Origin: Eumeta japonica
Taxonomy: Eukaryota; Arthropoda; Insecta; Lepidoptera; Psychidae
DNA: 64,000 bases
Reading direction: 5' to 3'
Assembly (NCBI GenBank): GCA_005406025.1
Contig: BGZK01000013.1
Location: 930,001-994,000 of the forward strand
A program made the translations under genes and the position numbers. This document shows positions 12,101 through 45,900 of the stretch, one piece after another; within the stretch, counting starts at the first letter, position 1; each line of letters begins with the position of its first letter. The notes below the pieces were generated by a model. That model saw only the letters and a program-made list of their open reading frames with translations, searched no databases and was not told where the DNA came from.

Positions 12101-15100
12101 ATATTATAAAACCTTTTTTGACGAAAAGCTCCAATAAAGTACGGGCATATTTGGTAATACGATTAAACAACGAAAATCAGTTGGATCTAATTCTAATTAA
12201 ATTAAAAGTCTTTAAATGAAATTGACTTGATTAAGATTAAATTTGAATTTGCAATCAGTATTTATACCAGAAGAAATGGGTGTATAGTTTAATATCATTG
12301 GCTAAGTTTTGATAGAATTTTCTGAGAATCGTTCCTGGCGTGTGAAAGTACTGCAAATCTTCATAATTTGCTCTTGATATCGGTAATTTCTCGTCACATA
12401 AATTTTCATAAACAATATTTTTTTGAAAGAGGTTTTTAGAATCACAATTTTGAACAGTTCCCAGGATTATGTTTTAATTAGTTACCGTCTGTGATACACA
12501 CATTACAGGTAATATTTAATCTAAAAAATGAAGATGGCGGCGATGACTTGTTATCATTGACCTTTTCCGCTTGTCATCATCTGTTAATCATGGTTGAGAC
12601 AAAATATATGAATAACTATTTCATTTGCGATCGACAGTTAGTTAATCGTTACTTCACAATAAGTTTCGGAACGAATTCGTACTGATGGAGTCATTACTCG
12701 TTTTGCCTATAAATAAAATATCGCTTTATACGAAAAACATATTACAATATTTTCGATTTTAATATTTTCCTGAAATTCTTTAGATTTTTTCTCATTTTTA
12801 TAAAAAGTATACAAAATGCAGAACAAATATCTTTTTAACGATATTATAACATCATTGTTGTCACGACTCCAGCTATGGTCGACGCTGGCGGACAGGCACC
12901 TGTCGGCGCGCGGCGTGGACTGGCCGGCCGCCGAGCGCGCCTGCTTCCGCGGCACGGCGCAGCCCGACGACGCGGAGCTGGGCGCGCAGATACTCAAAGT
13001 AACATAGCCATATCTTCATTTTGGCAGATTATTCACATAGGTCGTTTCGAATGCGATACTTAAAACTTCCGTTACATTTACATACTTTTTTTTTTTAATT
13101 TTATTCTACTAAGTGAGGAAGAATAAAATTGGGGATAGCATCAAAATCGAGATTGGTAATAGGATTAGGATAGGTTAGGTTAGGTTACGCAAACCAAGGC
13201 GCACACAAAACTAATTCAATAATCACCTAATTTGTAACTCTAAAACCTGAAAAAAAAATGACCTTTCTTACTAAGCGCTTACACATTTTTAAATCGATAC
13301 GTATTCAACGGGAATAATAATGCCGTAAAATCTAGTTACACCAAATTTGATAGAAGAGCACGATAACAATTCGATTACATTTCAGGACCTCCATCGAACC
13401 GGCTGCTCCTTGTTCTGCGGCGCCGAGGGACGAGAGAACCAAGCTATGCTGAGAAGAGTTTTATTAGCTTATGCCAGGTGAATCGATAAACATTCAAATT
13501 TATTAATAAATATGTATAAATATTTATGTAAGCGCTACTACTATCAGCATGCCCAAGTATAAACTGTACGTTTTGTTTTGTACTCCTTGGATCGATTCCC
13601 GAAAACTTTTAATTGTCTTTTATTTAACATAACGGGGTCTCGACCCTCACGCTTATATATGGCAGTGAAAGTTGTATGAGGCAGAAGAACCATTACACCG
13701 GAATCAATACAGTGTAAATTCGATCCTTGTGGAGTATTATGTGGAATGTTTTGAAAGAAAGGTATAAGAATAACGTAAAGAATAGTGTTGTGCGAGAATG
13801 ATGTTGTGTGAACAAAAACAAGACATTAGAGCAGAAAAAGTAATGTTCAAGTGATTTGACTAGCTGGAAAATTATATTGAAGTGATCTATCTATTTATCT
13901 GGAGGATGAATAGAAGAAAATTGACGAAACAAATCTACAGAGCAAATGTGTGTGATCATTACATTTACTAAATGCGGGATATAATAAAGGGCCAAACGAA
14001 ATGTTAAGCTAGCATGGAGATGTTGATAAAGGTCAGCTGAATAGTATATCAAAATCGTATCATGTAAAAATTTGTGGTCTCTACTTGTGGTCCCTTTTAA
14101 AAAAAAATAACGAAAATAGATTAGAACTTGTAAATACCCAAAAAAGTTAATTTTTTTTTAATAAACACGTAAGTTCATATCATTAGCGTCCAGTTTTTAA
14201 TAAACTTTTAGTTTGAAACGACCTCATTTTCTTTCGAAGTGAAAACTTCTTCATTTGCGTATGAATTCGCGTGATGGACAAGCTAATGTTCTCGCACGCT
14301 CCGATAGGTGTATATAGTACAACGCACGAAACTCTGCCGCTCTTAATTGCCTGCAGATGACATAACGCGCAGGTTCGACGTTCCCCAACCCTTCCTTCTT
14401 CTCTCCCGCATTCCCATTTTACGCCATTGCGACGTTTTCGTGACGAACTTCACAGCGACAGAGTTTCATGCGTTGTTCTGTACATACCTACTGAAGCGCG
14501 CGCAGCAGCCTGTGTATACACACGCATATATGTATGTACAATAAATATGCTGCATATACAAATACACTGAATATACAGTACAACAAATTCCTACGCGTTG
14601 TCGATCCTCGTTGAAGGTTGTGCATTGCATAATACACATCTCCGTAAATTTTATTGACTATCTTGAATATAATTTTTATTATTGTCAAATTGTGACATTA
14701 CCACATTTCCCGAAGAACCGATGGATGTGAAAACTAGATTATTTTTAATAGTTTTAATTTACAAATTGGGACTTTTATAAATGTTGGTACTACAATTAAT
14801 TTGAAAAACTAAAAACAAACAATATTATTTCAGTGTTTTAAATTTTCTCATCTATGTCGGTAGTCCCCAATGACTGATTATATTTTGTGCAATGTATTAC
14901 ATTCAATATGATTTTTTACATCGGATCTAGTTTCTATACGAAGATTTATCTATCTGTCACTGGAACTTTCTTCTCGCAAACCATAAAATAAGTCATTTAA
15001 TAACATTTATGGCATACTAACGTAAGTATACAAATACAGAAAAGAGAATAACAAACAGAGATTGATGGATCGAGATTTATATTTATTGTAGGTTTACGGG

Positions 15101-18100
15101 CGCGCACGTGTAAGAGTTTACGAGCGAGATCGTGAATTTTACGAGGTGGCAAATTAACCCTAACGCTGCTTATTGGTTCTTGTATTGCAAATTCATGGTG
15201 AGCTTAAGGTTGTTATTAAAAAAACCGCAGGTGGAACAAGGAAGTGGGATATTGCCAAGGATTCAACATGCTGGCGGCCATTATTCTTGAAGTTATGGAC
15301 AAATCGGAGTCGGACTCTTTAAAGGCGAGTCGCATATATTTCTTTTTAATGAAAGGTGGATGGCACTTATTTAAATGAATGTTATTTTATAAATTAATTA
15401 TTTTTATTCTCGCTTAAAGCAATTTACCAGAGGAATACCCTTTATTCATTGACAATATTAATTATTAACTGTAATTGAACTAAAGGTTCATATTAACTAT
15501 TAATTTTTACTATAGATATATTATTTCCAATGTTCCCTTATAAACTTTTAAAATAGAAAAAAAAGCTAAGTGCGGTTTGAACTCGCACTCGAAGGGTTTT
15601 GTATCACCGTACAATTTAACACTACATTTTTTTTTATAGTTAATATAAAGCAAAAACAAAATTAAGATCGACAAAAAATGCTGAAAAAAGTACGTTTCTT
15701 ATACGAGGACGCTTTTTAATTTTTGACTATATTTTATTTTTATTATTTTTTGTTATAGCGGTCTTAGTAATAACTTCTATTCTATTCTATCTTAGTAATA
15801 TCGGTCTTATTTTGGCAATCACAATATTATATACATTGGGAAAATTCCAAGTCTCTACTTATTACGTTTCAAAAGATACAGCACTGTGACTTACAGACGG
15901 ACAGACGGATGGACAGACCCGCACCCAAAGGGTCCCTTAGGGTATGATACCCCAAAAAAGTACTCTTATTAATTGACTTGTACTTATTGATTTAAGCGAA
16001 AACAAACAACTTCTATGTACAGGTGATGATTTATCTAGTGGAAGCAGTACTGCCAGAAGGTTATTTCGCCGACGACTTGCGGGGGCTCTCCGCCGACATG
16101 GCCGCGTTTAGAGACCTGCTGCGCCTGCGGTTGCCACGCCTGGCGCACCACATGGACCAACTGCAGAGAGCTTCTGATGGTATATTTCATTAGTTATTAT
16201 TTTATGATGTTTTATGCCTTTCGTACTCAGTACCGTTTTGTGCTTCAATATCGTATAATACTTATAATTCAATATTACCAGAATTACAAAATGTCGCTAT
16301 AATTTATGCCAGAACACATTCGAATAAAAATTACTATTAAATCGTTTATTTATTAGCCGCATTGAGCCTAAAGTGTCACCTGAAATGACAGTAATCCTAA
16401 GGTGTTCATATTCAATTGGAAAATCAATATGGAAATTCAGTAAATATGATAAAGAAACGACTAACTAACACCAACAATAATTACTCCAATAAGGCTCTAA
16501 TATGAAATTTTAAATCATAATTTGCAAGATATGTTCGCGACGAGAGCTTATATTATTGACTGTTTTAGCAGGCGGTGGTGTGGAACCTCCGTTACCAGAT
16601 GTATTCACTATGCAATGGTTTTTGACCTTATACGCAACTTGGCTGCCCCGAGAGTCGTTACTAAGGATATGGGATCTTGTGCTCTTAGATGGGAACGAGG
16701 TGCTGCTACTCACCGCTCTCGCTATTTGGGACCTGTTACAAGAGTTAGTGTTTGTGTTCACGTAAACATCTCGTGCATTTTTTTAACAAAACAGACGCGC
16801 TTTGACAGTGTAATTACACGACAAATAAGTTATAAGCTTTCAGAAATGATCTCTTACATTAGTATGTAACACTAACGCTGATTTATTATGTCATTTTACA
16901 CGATTTATCAATGCAAAAAGTTGTATATGTTTGTCTGTGTTATGTAATGTGTTTTGGTATTTTAGACGCATACTTTCTGCAAGAACTGCCGACGAGTACT
17001 ACAGTTGTATGGGTGGTGGTGTCAGGGCAGTTTGGGAAGCGGGCGATGCGTTAGTGGCTCGAGTCGTCGCACTGGGCTCTGTACCAGAATTGCCCCGTCT
17101 ACGTAGTCTACACCGATATAGGGTTGCTCCACCCGAAGCACCAACCCAACCCCCATTATATCAACCACCTTTACACACCGCGGTAAGTTTATGTTCTTTT
17201 TTTATTTTTACTACAGATTGAATTAATCTATATTTTTTGGAAAATTGAAGTAGATATCCTATGTAATTATTGTAATAAATGTAAACACTATAACTAAATA
17301 TAAATTTTTCAAAATAAGAATTTAAAATATGTAGGTAACTTATATGCCTGTATACTTATCTATATAGATACCGGTGAGCTTGTATCTATGAAGGTGAATT
17401 AATACCTTGTTAAGTATAAAACAATGAGATTTGCTAATTTTCGTTAAGATTATTGGGCGTCCAAGTTTTTACATAAAATTCTCATTTGCTTCTAGATGCA
17501 GACGATGACAAAAAAAGGTTTAAGGCTCTTTTATTCTGAAGACGAAGGTGATTCAAGCGATGATGGCAACAAATTAGCTTTAGCGACCGTAAGTTGCAGT
17601 TGAAAATATATTTAGCTATATATATATAGCTTCTTATTGACTATTGAAACTCCTTGCTTATTTTACCTTATTTGTTTAAAGTTAGCTCCTTTACAGATGA
17701 TTCCGCGGCGTGATGACCGTCTCGCTGCTGGTGATAGACTCTCTCTTGACATTGGCGCTTTGAAACGACAATACGCAAGACTACGTGAACGTCAAAGACA
17801 GGCACATGTAATCCTTGCCGCAGCTTGTGCAAGACATGCAGCTGGTATAATTTTAATAATCTTATAATATAAAATGTTATTTTAGATCTATATTATTATA
17901 TTCTAATTAGATTTATATTATTATTTGATAATCAATCACTTGTTTCTGATAAATTTATGAAATAAAACTGTAGTAATGTACCATTAAATGCTTTACACTC
18001 TTAATGCAACAAGTTATAATTGTTTTTTACTATAAGATAATGATAGATTTTAAATGAAATGACATCATTTGCTGTTTTAGTTGGAGTTTCTACATCACCT

Positions 18101-20843
18101 ACATCTTTAACAGTGAATAACCTGCTATTAGGGAAAAGCGCTATAGTAAGTTCCCGTGGACGTCGCCTTGGCCCGCCGCCCGGGTCTGTGCCGCCCACAA
18201 GACAAACGGATACAAAGGTTAAATCGGAGCATCATAATCGTGGAAAACGAAACGATACCATAAGTTGGAAAGAAGAGCAGAATTTAAAATCATTAAGTCG
18301 ACGAAACTCCGTAAAATGGAAGGATATTAAAAGAGAAAAAAGCAGCAGAGAGGGCTCGAAAAGCTTCAATCGACCTCGATGAAACTGGTGATGGAGTAAT
18401 AGTTTCCGAAAGTGAAGCTAATGAAATGATAGCCAACGTACGATCTCGTAGCTCAAGTGAAAGCTCTTCTTACTCATCGCACTCATCTGCTTCCAGTACT
18501 GATACCAGTCTGTGTGACGAAAATGAACGTATAAGTGATTCTGAATCAGAGTTACCAGGAGATGAACTTAAAGAAAGTTCTCATTTAGAAACTAGTGCAA
18601 ACAACGTCAAAACACATATTATACCTTTGGATGAAAAAACTACTGCGATATCTGACTTCATCCATTCGGCCGCTGGAGAACCATTGCGGACTTATATAGA
18701 TGCTTTTCAAACTAAAGCAAATCAACCACTACATTGCGATTACATGAAAACAAATGATTATAAATCACAAAGTTCTTTTAATGATACGCATTTACAATTA
18801 GAAATCAGTCGATCGGATTCTATCGAACTAGAATCTAAAAGAAGTGAGCTTCTTTTAAGGTTAAGTCAAAATCGAAATGATGACATTTCTAAGGATCATG
18901 ACCATATTGCTCCAACAACAAAATCTATAAGTCCTAGAAATTTTACTGAACTAAGCCCAGTAGATATATCACCATGTAACTTCGGTCACAACCAAATGTT
19001 ACTGAGTTTGGATTCTGGTTTCAAAAGCCCTTTGATTTCCAAATCTGTAGAACCTAAAATTCGACCACCCGATATCATTGACAGTTTAACTATGTACCCA
19101 AACTTTGTACCTGATATAGATTTATCTGAAAAAAGTATTTCTGATATTGAAAGTCCATCGAGAAGTCCGGGTGCGGAGAGTATTGTTATAAGTGAAGACG
19201 AGCCACCGATACCTTTAAAAATAGATAAATATTTTGAACACAGTCCAGATTTTTTTGGCGCCCGAATAACAATCACAAATTCTACTAATTCAGACATACC
19301 TAGCAGAAGACCTACTAAACGCCAAAGTCGTTTACCCAAAAAGCCAGACTCCTTAACATTACAGGGTACATACAAAGAAAAACCCTTATCTAAAAACGAA
19401 GGAGACAGAGCATCCTCTCTTCCTCATAGTACTTCAACTAATTTTGAAGTAGAAACATCACCTATCAAAACACAAATAGAAATTGAGAACGAACTGAAGG
19501 AGCTTTCTAAGATGCAAGAAAGTCCGCAATTTTTGGAATTAAGAAGTCCAATGGAATTTAACAAAGCAATTTCGCCTAAGGAATTTGTAATTTCCTCAGG
19601 ACGTAAAAACAGCGAAAGGGCACTTCAAATTATACAAGAAAATTCTAAAATACTAAATAGGATATTAACAAAACAAAACATACTAGATACTCCGAAAACG
19701 GGAACAAAAGTTCCCTGTGAAAGTAAAAGAATTTATAACGATGTTGAAAAGTTTTCTGGAGCGCCAAATGAAAAATATTTAGATAATAGAATAATTGATT
19801 CTCCCTTACTCAAGGAATCAACATCGGACTCATTGATAGGATATTGTAAAAGAATCGGAACAAGTCAAAGCTCAACGGAAAGAAACGAATTTACACGAAT
19901 CCGGCCGATTTCTTTAGATGATCCCTTTTCACTTGAATCCCGTAGTATTTACAATGTCAAAACCGATGGTCCAAATGCGAAAACTGGAAAATCTCCTAAT
20001 TCGGAACGTTTGGAAAATAAGACTGATATATACGGTTGGGAAAATAAGGGATTTATGGCCAAATGTGGTTTTGAAAGTCATTTTACACGAACTGAACAAG
20101 ATTCAGATTATAAAACCGAGAACAAAGGTAATTTCTTAAGTACGTCTGGACGTTCCAATGTGGATTTAAAACAACCATATATTTCAGAATGGATGAATGA
20201 AGAGTATTTGTCCGAAGAGCGCAAATCATCAGTTACTTTGCCATCATCTGATGTAAAAGATATACCATCTTATGAAAAAAGAATAACTTCAGATGATTAC
20301 AGTTATTCCTTTTCAAGTAAATACAATGATTTTGTTTTGTCAAAAGCGAGTGATATCTGTAGCAAGACTGTAGATCGAGGCCCAAAAGTTTGTGAAAACG
20401 TATCCATAACAGACAGTAGTCAACTTAGTGATTTCGCCCATGTAGTTACATCGTCCATTAGTTTCACCTATGAACCTTCAGTTGAAGATGATTTCCTTAC
20501 CGGAGCTAAAAGTAATTCCAGTGATACTTTGTGTCAAATAACCTCTTTAGATCAGGTGTCAACGCCAATCTCTCCTAAAATATTTCCGACTAGAGAAACG
20601 CCTACTTTTCCTAAGGAATCTTTAGAGAAAAATGATAGAATGAAATACGAATCTGACGATACATGTAGTGCGATAACTTCTCTAATTGAAAGTGATACTT
20701 TATCCTCACTGTCTTATCCTCGAAGTCCTTCCACCGGTTCGTACCATCCATTTCCTGCTAGACCAGCTATAAGAATGCCAAAAGAACTCGGAATTCGTTT
20801 AGGTATGTATCCTCGTGATTCATTAAATTCGCCTTCCAAGTGA
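6148..20843 (+). CDS. TBC1D30: TBC1D30-like Rab GTPase-activating protein (5' end not found)
   Basis: Exons I infer: 6148-6284, 12873-12998, 13386-13477, 15231-15324, 16023-16179, 16572-16743, 16966-17182, 17496-17588, 17697-17844, 18081-20843. All junction phases agree. The product is a Rab GAP; vertebrate TBC1D30 acts on Rab8 in ciliary membrane traffic (family knowledge). Seen in sequence: the arginine-finger block ILKDLHRTG across exons 2-3, the glutamine finger VGYCQGFN in exon 4, then VFTMQWFLTL, and after the TBC domain the coiled-coil-like stretch DIGALKRQYARLRERQRQ and NNLLLGK, both characteristic of TBC1D30. The last exon encodes a long Ser-rich, low-complexity tail. About 1331 residues are visible, longer than I recall for the vertebrate protein. 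Exon 1 starts mid-codon, so upstream exons exist, probably left of the window. Oddities: a GC donor after exon 4, and a one-base frame break near 18336-18341 in the last exon. Family call is firm; exact start is unknown. Confidence 0.9.
7008..7413. mobile_element. Interspersed repeat with TTAGGGTT...AACCCTAA ends
   Basis: It begins CTTAGGGTTTCG and ends CGGAACCCTAAA, so the termini are inverted. Near the end it has the CAGACAGACAGACGAAGGG tract followed by GGCTACGGAACCC, which I know from many lepidopteran intergenic repeats. Whether it is a MITE-like DNA element or the tail of a retroelement I cannot decide. Confidence 0.5.
8590..9250 (+). mobile_element. Decayed mariner transposase remnant
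   Basis: From 8820 the + strand reads GVRKLVSRW, then EQKAAPINWC, GGTSKAVYNIVSGN, YKPEKKHQL, and after a stop IFEDDVKPTKVTRS, the middle of a mariner transposase in correct order. Upstream and downstream parts are more decayed. It appears related to the remnant at 1800-2470, which carries the region just N-terminal to it. Confidence 0.65.
11161..11202. repeat. Perfect 19-bp palindrome with TGTT loop
   Basis: Arm 11161-11179 (AGTATACATTCTAGAAGGA) is the exact reverse complement of 11184-11202. The loop is TGTT. Confidence 0.95.
11211..11266. repeat. Perfect 26-bp palindrome with TGTT loop
   Basis: Arm 11211-11236 is the exact reverse complement of 11241-11266. The loop is again TGTT. It starts 8 bases after the previous palindrome, but the arm sequences are unrelated. 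Confidence 0.95.
12873..12998 (+). CDS. TBC1D30: Second visible TBC1D30 exon, strongly GC-rich
   Basis: It encodes LWSTLADRHLSARGVDWP and ends ILK, the start of the TBC domain. GC content is far above the surrounding AT-rich DNA, as in the 6148-6284 exon. Acceptor AG at 12871-12872, donor GTAACA at 12999. Confidence 0.9.
13165..13187. repeat. Short interstitial TTAGG telomere-type tract
   Basis: TTAGGATAGGTTAGGTTAGG followed by TTA holds about four TTAGG units with one irregularity, within TBC1D30 intron 2. TTAGG is the ancestral insect telomere unit. Confidence 0.7.
13478..15230. other. TBC1D30 intron without recognisable genes
   Basis: AT-rich. A frame at 14347-14544 lacks any family signature. 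The stretch 13550-13750 looks like an old interspersed repeat but I cannot assign it. Confidence 0.4.
15570..15960 (+). mobile_element. Decayed interspersed repeat with CAGACGGACAGACGG tract
   Basis: It starts near GTTTGAACTCGCACTCGAAG, contains GTTATAGCGG, GATACAGCACTGTGAC and a CAGACGGACAGACGGATGG tract, and ends GGGTATGATACCCC. This order matches a repeat family I know as widespread in Lepidoptera, with a normal ending GGGTACGGAACCC. It sits in the TBC1D30 intron that has the GC donor. Confidence 0.5.
18081..20843 (+). CDS. TBC1D30: Last TBC1D30 exon, Ser-rich C-terminal tail with a frame break
   Basis: The exon enters in the frame reading VGVSTSPTSLTVNNLLLGK, which stays open until a TGA at 18380-18382. 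A second frame, offset by one base, is open from 18315 and runs without a stop to 20843, starting in effect at AAERARKASIDLDETGDG. The two frames join smoothly if one A is dropped from the A-run at 18336-18341. The region before the join is highly charged and looks coding, and the downstream frame is over 800 codons long, so both belong to the same protein. The tail is rich in Ser, Asp and Glu (for example SRSSSESSSYSSHSS), with repeated S-P sites and no membrane segment or recognisable domain, so it is probably disordered. An alternative in which 18218-18350 is spliced out is possible in phase but has a very poor acceptor. Confidence 0.75.
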
Positions 20844-21284
20844 AATATTTCGATAAATAGTTTCTAAATAATTGTTGCAACAACATCTTTTTCATATTGT
20901 GCAGTTTATAAAATTAATAACTATATTCAAAACTTCTTAAATGAACTAAGAAATAATTAGGAAAAATGGTTACAGCAGAAACAGTGAAAAGAATTGGTTT
21001 GTAAACTTATTAAACTATTATACATTTTATGTTATAAATATTTATATGATATCACTTTATTTTTTTCTTTGAATTTTTATAAAAGAAACATATTACATAT
21101 TAATTTTTGTATGTAATTTGAGTTAACAATTTCCATAATATTCGTTTGCATTAAAATTTTATTCTTATTCTTCAAGATATTTTATATTGAACTTGTTCCA
21201 ATTTCGTTTTAAAATATATTTGATTCTTATCTATAAGCACATTTTAACTTTAATTCTTCCTCATTGTACCTTTAATTGTCACAA

Positions 21285-21290
21285 AATAAA
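21285..21290 (+). promoter_or_regulatory. Candidate poly(A) signal of TBC1D30
   Basis: AATAAA lies about 440 bases after the TBC1D30 stop and is followed by a T/G-rich stretch. It is the best-placed signal before the convergent GLDC 3' end. Inference only. Confidence 0.4.
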
Positions 21291-21813
21291 GTTGCCTTGA
21301 TTCTAATGTTATAAAATAGTTACCGGACGCGATATAAATATGTGTCACTATTTGTACAACTTTGAGGCGATAGGTAGACTACATATATAAGAGATCAAGT
21401 CAATATTAAATATAAAGATTAATTGCGTGAATAATTAGAAATTTGTACAGCTTCAGAATTTAGTGCTATCGTTGCAATAACACAAAATCGATTGTTAGAA
21501 AAATATATTTATTCTATGACAATATTGAGATACAAATTATACTTATTCGTACAATATACCCTTGTTTTAATATAATTATTTACAGTGCCCGACAATTGTT
21601 TGCTATGGCGCTACGACCAGTAAAAATGCTGTGCAATTTTACTTAGCAACATTCTCGTCGGTCATTGTCGCCTGGGATGATCGGTTAGGTGAAAGAAAGG
21701 AGCATCCCACAATTCTGGTTGTAGTCGTATATTTCTTCTTGTGTATGCAGCATACCCAGCCTTGATTGTACTTATGTTTTCAAAGATATGTGAACAAATT
21801 TCTATAGAGCAGT

Positions 21814-21819
21814 TTTATT
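21814..21819 (-). promoter_or_regulatory. Candidate poly(A) signal of GLDC
   Basis: AATAAA on the - strand (TTTATT on +) lies about 60 bases past the GLDC stop. A second one lies at 21508-21513. Which is used cannot be told from sequence. Confidence 0.35.
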
Positions 21820-21876
21820 TACTGAGAACTTTTTCAAGATGTACAAAAATACTAACATTGCTTAGATAACCGTTGT

Positions 21877-42913
<21,037 letters not shown>

Positions 42914-45900
42914 TATGAATTCGAGAAATAGTTAAAAAAATATATTGATCTGCTATTTCATATTAACCGACTGCCGAGAAAGACGGTACTGTACTGATAA
43001 GAAGGTCAGGAATAACACGAGACGATAATGGAGCAATATGTAAACATGTTTAAAGTTATGCTGTAGAAATTATCCCAATCAGCAATGTGACATTGTGTCA
43101 ACACATTACCTCTTATTACATTTATCGCTTACATTTACCCAACCACATCAAAGTTCAAGAATTTCATTGATGTATGTTATTATTTCAACATGAGTACTCG
43201 TATATCTATTACCCGAATAAAATATATTCTATCTTTCTGTCCTACAAAAAAAAACTTATGAAAAGTAATTTAATTTAAAAATATTTCTTCAAAGTTTACT
43301 TCCAATTTCGATAAAATTAAAGCCAACCGGGGCCTAATTTTATTGCAATATATTTCATTATGGAAGAATAACTTATGAGTTTGATTATTTTGTGTACTTA
43401 ATAATTTTTGTGTGTACTTAAAAATTACGTTGAGTAATTTTCATTGTTTTTGACTTTACACATCATTAGTCCAGAACCTTCTATCCATGATAGAACAAAA
43501 ATTAAAAGCAGCATACATATAAACTGTTGTGTTTAATAATTTACGTAAAACATATTAGTCAGACTATAATTAATTTCAAAAATACCACATGACAACCAAA
43601 TACAGTAATCATTATTAAAAACTAGGTAAAAAAAATGTACCGTTAAATTGAAATGTGGCAATTTCATCAGATGGAAATACAAATTAAAAAATAGATTAAA
43701 AACTAATATAGTACAAAAAACATATTTATATATAAACCTGTACTTGAATGTAAAATAAGTGAGTTGCCGTAATTATAGTACAATTGCAAGGTACAAAAAG
43801 GCGGCTCGCCGACACATATTTTAGCGATCTGAATCCCTTAGTGCCCTAACAATTTAAGGTACAGACTAATGATCTAAAATCATTTAATATCTTAATGTAT
43901 GCAATTTAAAAGAATTATTACCATTAAAAAATACCATTCGGCATCTGAAATGGAAGTAAATTTTTCTCTGTCAACGTATACATAATTATATGAATGAAAT
44001 TTATGTATTTAGAAATTTCACAAAACAAAACTAATTCCTATCATTTAAAAGTTATTCTATGAAGAAATTGCATTCAAATTGCAATTGAAATAAGATTTAT
44101 TGGTATTTTAAAAATTTTAAATCCCCACCATTTCTAAACTAACAGGCCGATTTTGTTCATCTTCGAACTTGTCTAAAGAGATCGTTTGATGAGCAAGCGT
44201 ACCGAGTTTCATTAAAAGCCTTGAGAGTAGCGGGCGTTTTCGTGATGACAAGCCGCGTTATGTACAATAAACTTCTGACAAAATTTTTGAAAAGTTTCGC
44301 CGTGAGACCAAATACTATAATTCGATATCTATAGAAATTATTATTGGCGCAATAAATAGAACCCATACTTAGCCAAAGGGAGTCAATTACAGCAAATCAA
44401 CGAGAATCTTCAATTTAAGTTAATGCATGAAGAAAATCGACCTCCAATCGTATATGTAACGTTACTACTATAAATAAATAATATTATCTCGTTTTATATA
44501 ACACGCATGTAAGTGCATTAAATATGTACATCAGCTCATTGAGAACAAGATGTTCACCCCTCGTAAGTTGGAGTCAGGGCGTTATAATTTGAAGGGCTAA
44601 TACGATGATTAGAACTGGTGCGGTTACTTGACGCAGCAGCCTGTTCTGTACAATTGCTGCTGTAAGTCATGCAAATGCGATGCACATTTGAAATAGATTG
44701 TCGAAAATATCATGATGTTGTGGGCCTTGAACTAGCCCCCATGTACACCAACTTCCCCAATGCTATCTATGAACGGTGGAAAAAGCTATGTTGGGCCCAA
44801 TCGCATGCCCGCGCAATCCATACTGTCCTTCACATCATGAAAATCGAGTGTGCACATCACGTTGGTACACGCTACCGCGGCGAAAGCAACAGCTGCGAAT
44901 GGATTACAAGAATTAGATGAAATCAAAGAACAGGTAGTATGACAGACATGCATGACGCCATGCATGCCACCCTCCAGTTTTACGGGTTGTGCGCCAGAAA
45001 AATATTGCACACCGTCTCCAATACCTTCCTGACTTCCACTTCCATTGGATTTGTAATGTATTGCAAGAAATTAACAGAGGACCAATTGAGAACAGAAATT
45101 GAGAAAGGCTATGCAATTCGGACCTTTATGTCGCGTATTTCTTAATATACGCGCTTACCTTATCTTGTCCTTTGGCACCGGCACTGGTGAAATATGTCTT
45201 AGGCATCTTACCAGTATCAGACTTCCTGCTGTCGAGACTCAAGCTGTGTTTCAGTCTCACTTGTCATCTTCTAGCTCTGATTGATTACTTTATAAGTACA
45301 TGTTGAATTCATAATGCTTATCATATATATTTTAAATTGTAATAAGTAACTATAGGTTATTTAAAAAACGTTCAGTATTTCTCGGATGTTATTGTAAAAT
45401 AGACGGAGTCTAATACAAAAAATAATGATTAACATTAATAAATTTTTAAAAATGTAAGTAACCAAGATTTTAGAATTAATTAACAAGATTTTTTTGAAGT
45501 ATATATATTAGTGACATTTTAAGTATTTAGCATGTGGTAATAGATCAAATTGTACATATTTTTATATGGTTTTGATAATTGGTATCTGTTATATCGGCTA
45601 TACATAGCAAGAACATGATAAGTATCCAATACAAGACAGTTTTAGTATAAATACAATAAGTGAGAGTAAAGTTACCCCTAAAGCAGCAATTAAATTTATA
45701 TAGGCCTACGCCAAGTTCATGAAATCGTAGGACATCGGATTATATCATTGTGCCCAAACCAATTTTGCATTTTATTGGTTTTTAGAGATATCTGACTAAA
45801 TAATACTTTTTCTAAAATTGTGCGCTTACTTTTGCACAGGAAGCGTATAGGTTCTAAAATAATGATTTTATTGATTTGAAGTGCATATATATGTCATTTT

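Larger units (their letters stand above)
6285..12872. other. TBC1D30 intron (6.6 kb) with transposon debris
   Basis: The intron separates the exon ending HFRKK from the exon starting LWSTLADRH. It holds the repeat at 7008-7413, a mariner remnant at about 8590-9250 and the twin palindromes at 11161-11266. The rest is AT-rich with no exon I can support. Confidence 0.7.

Noticed and set aside
18218..18350. Short intron that would explain the TBC1D30 frame break
   Set aside because: Phase fits, but the acceptor region is A/G-rich without a pyrimidine tract and the segment looks coding.
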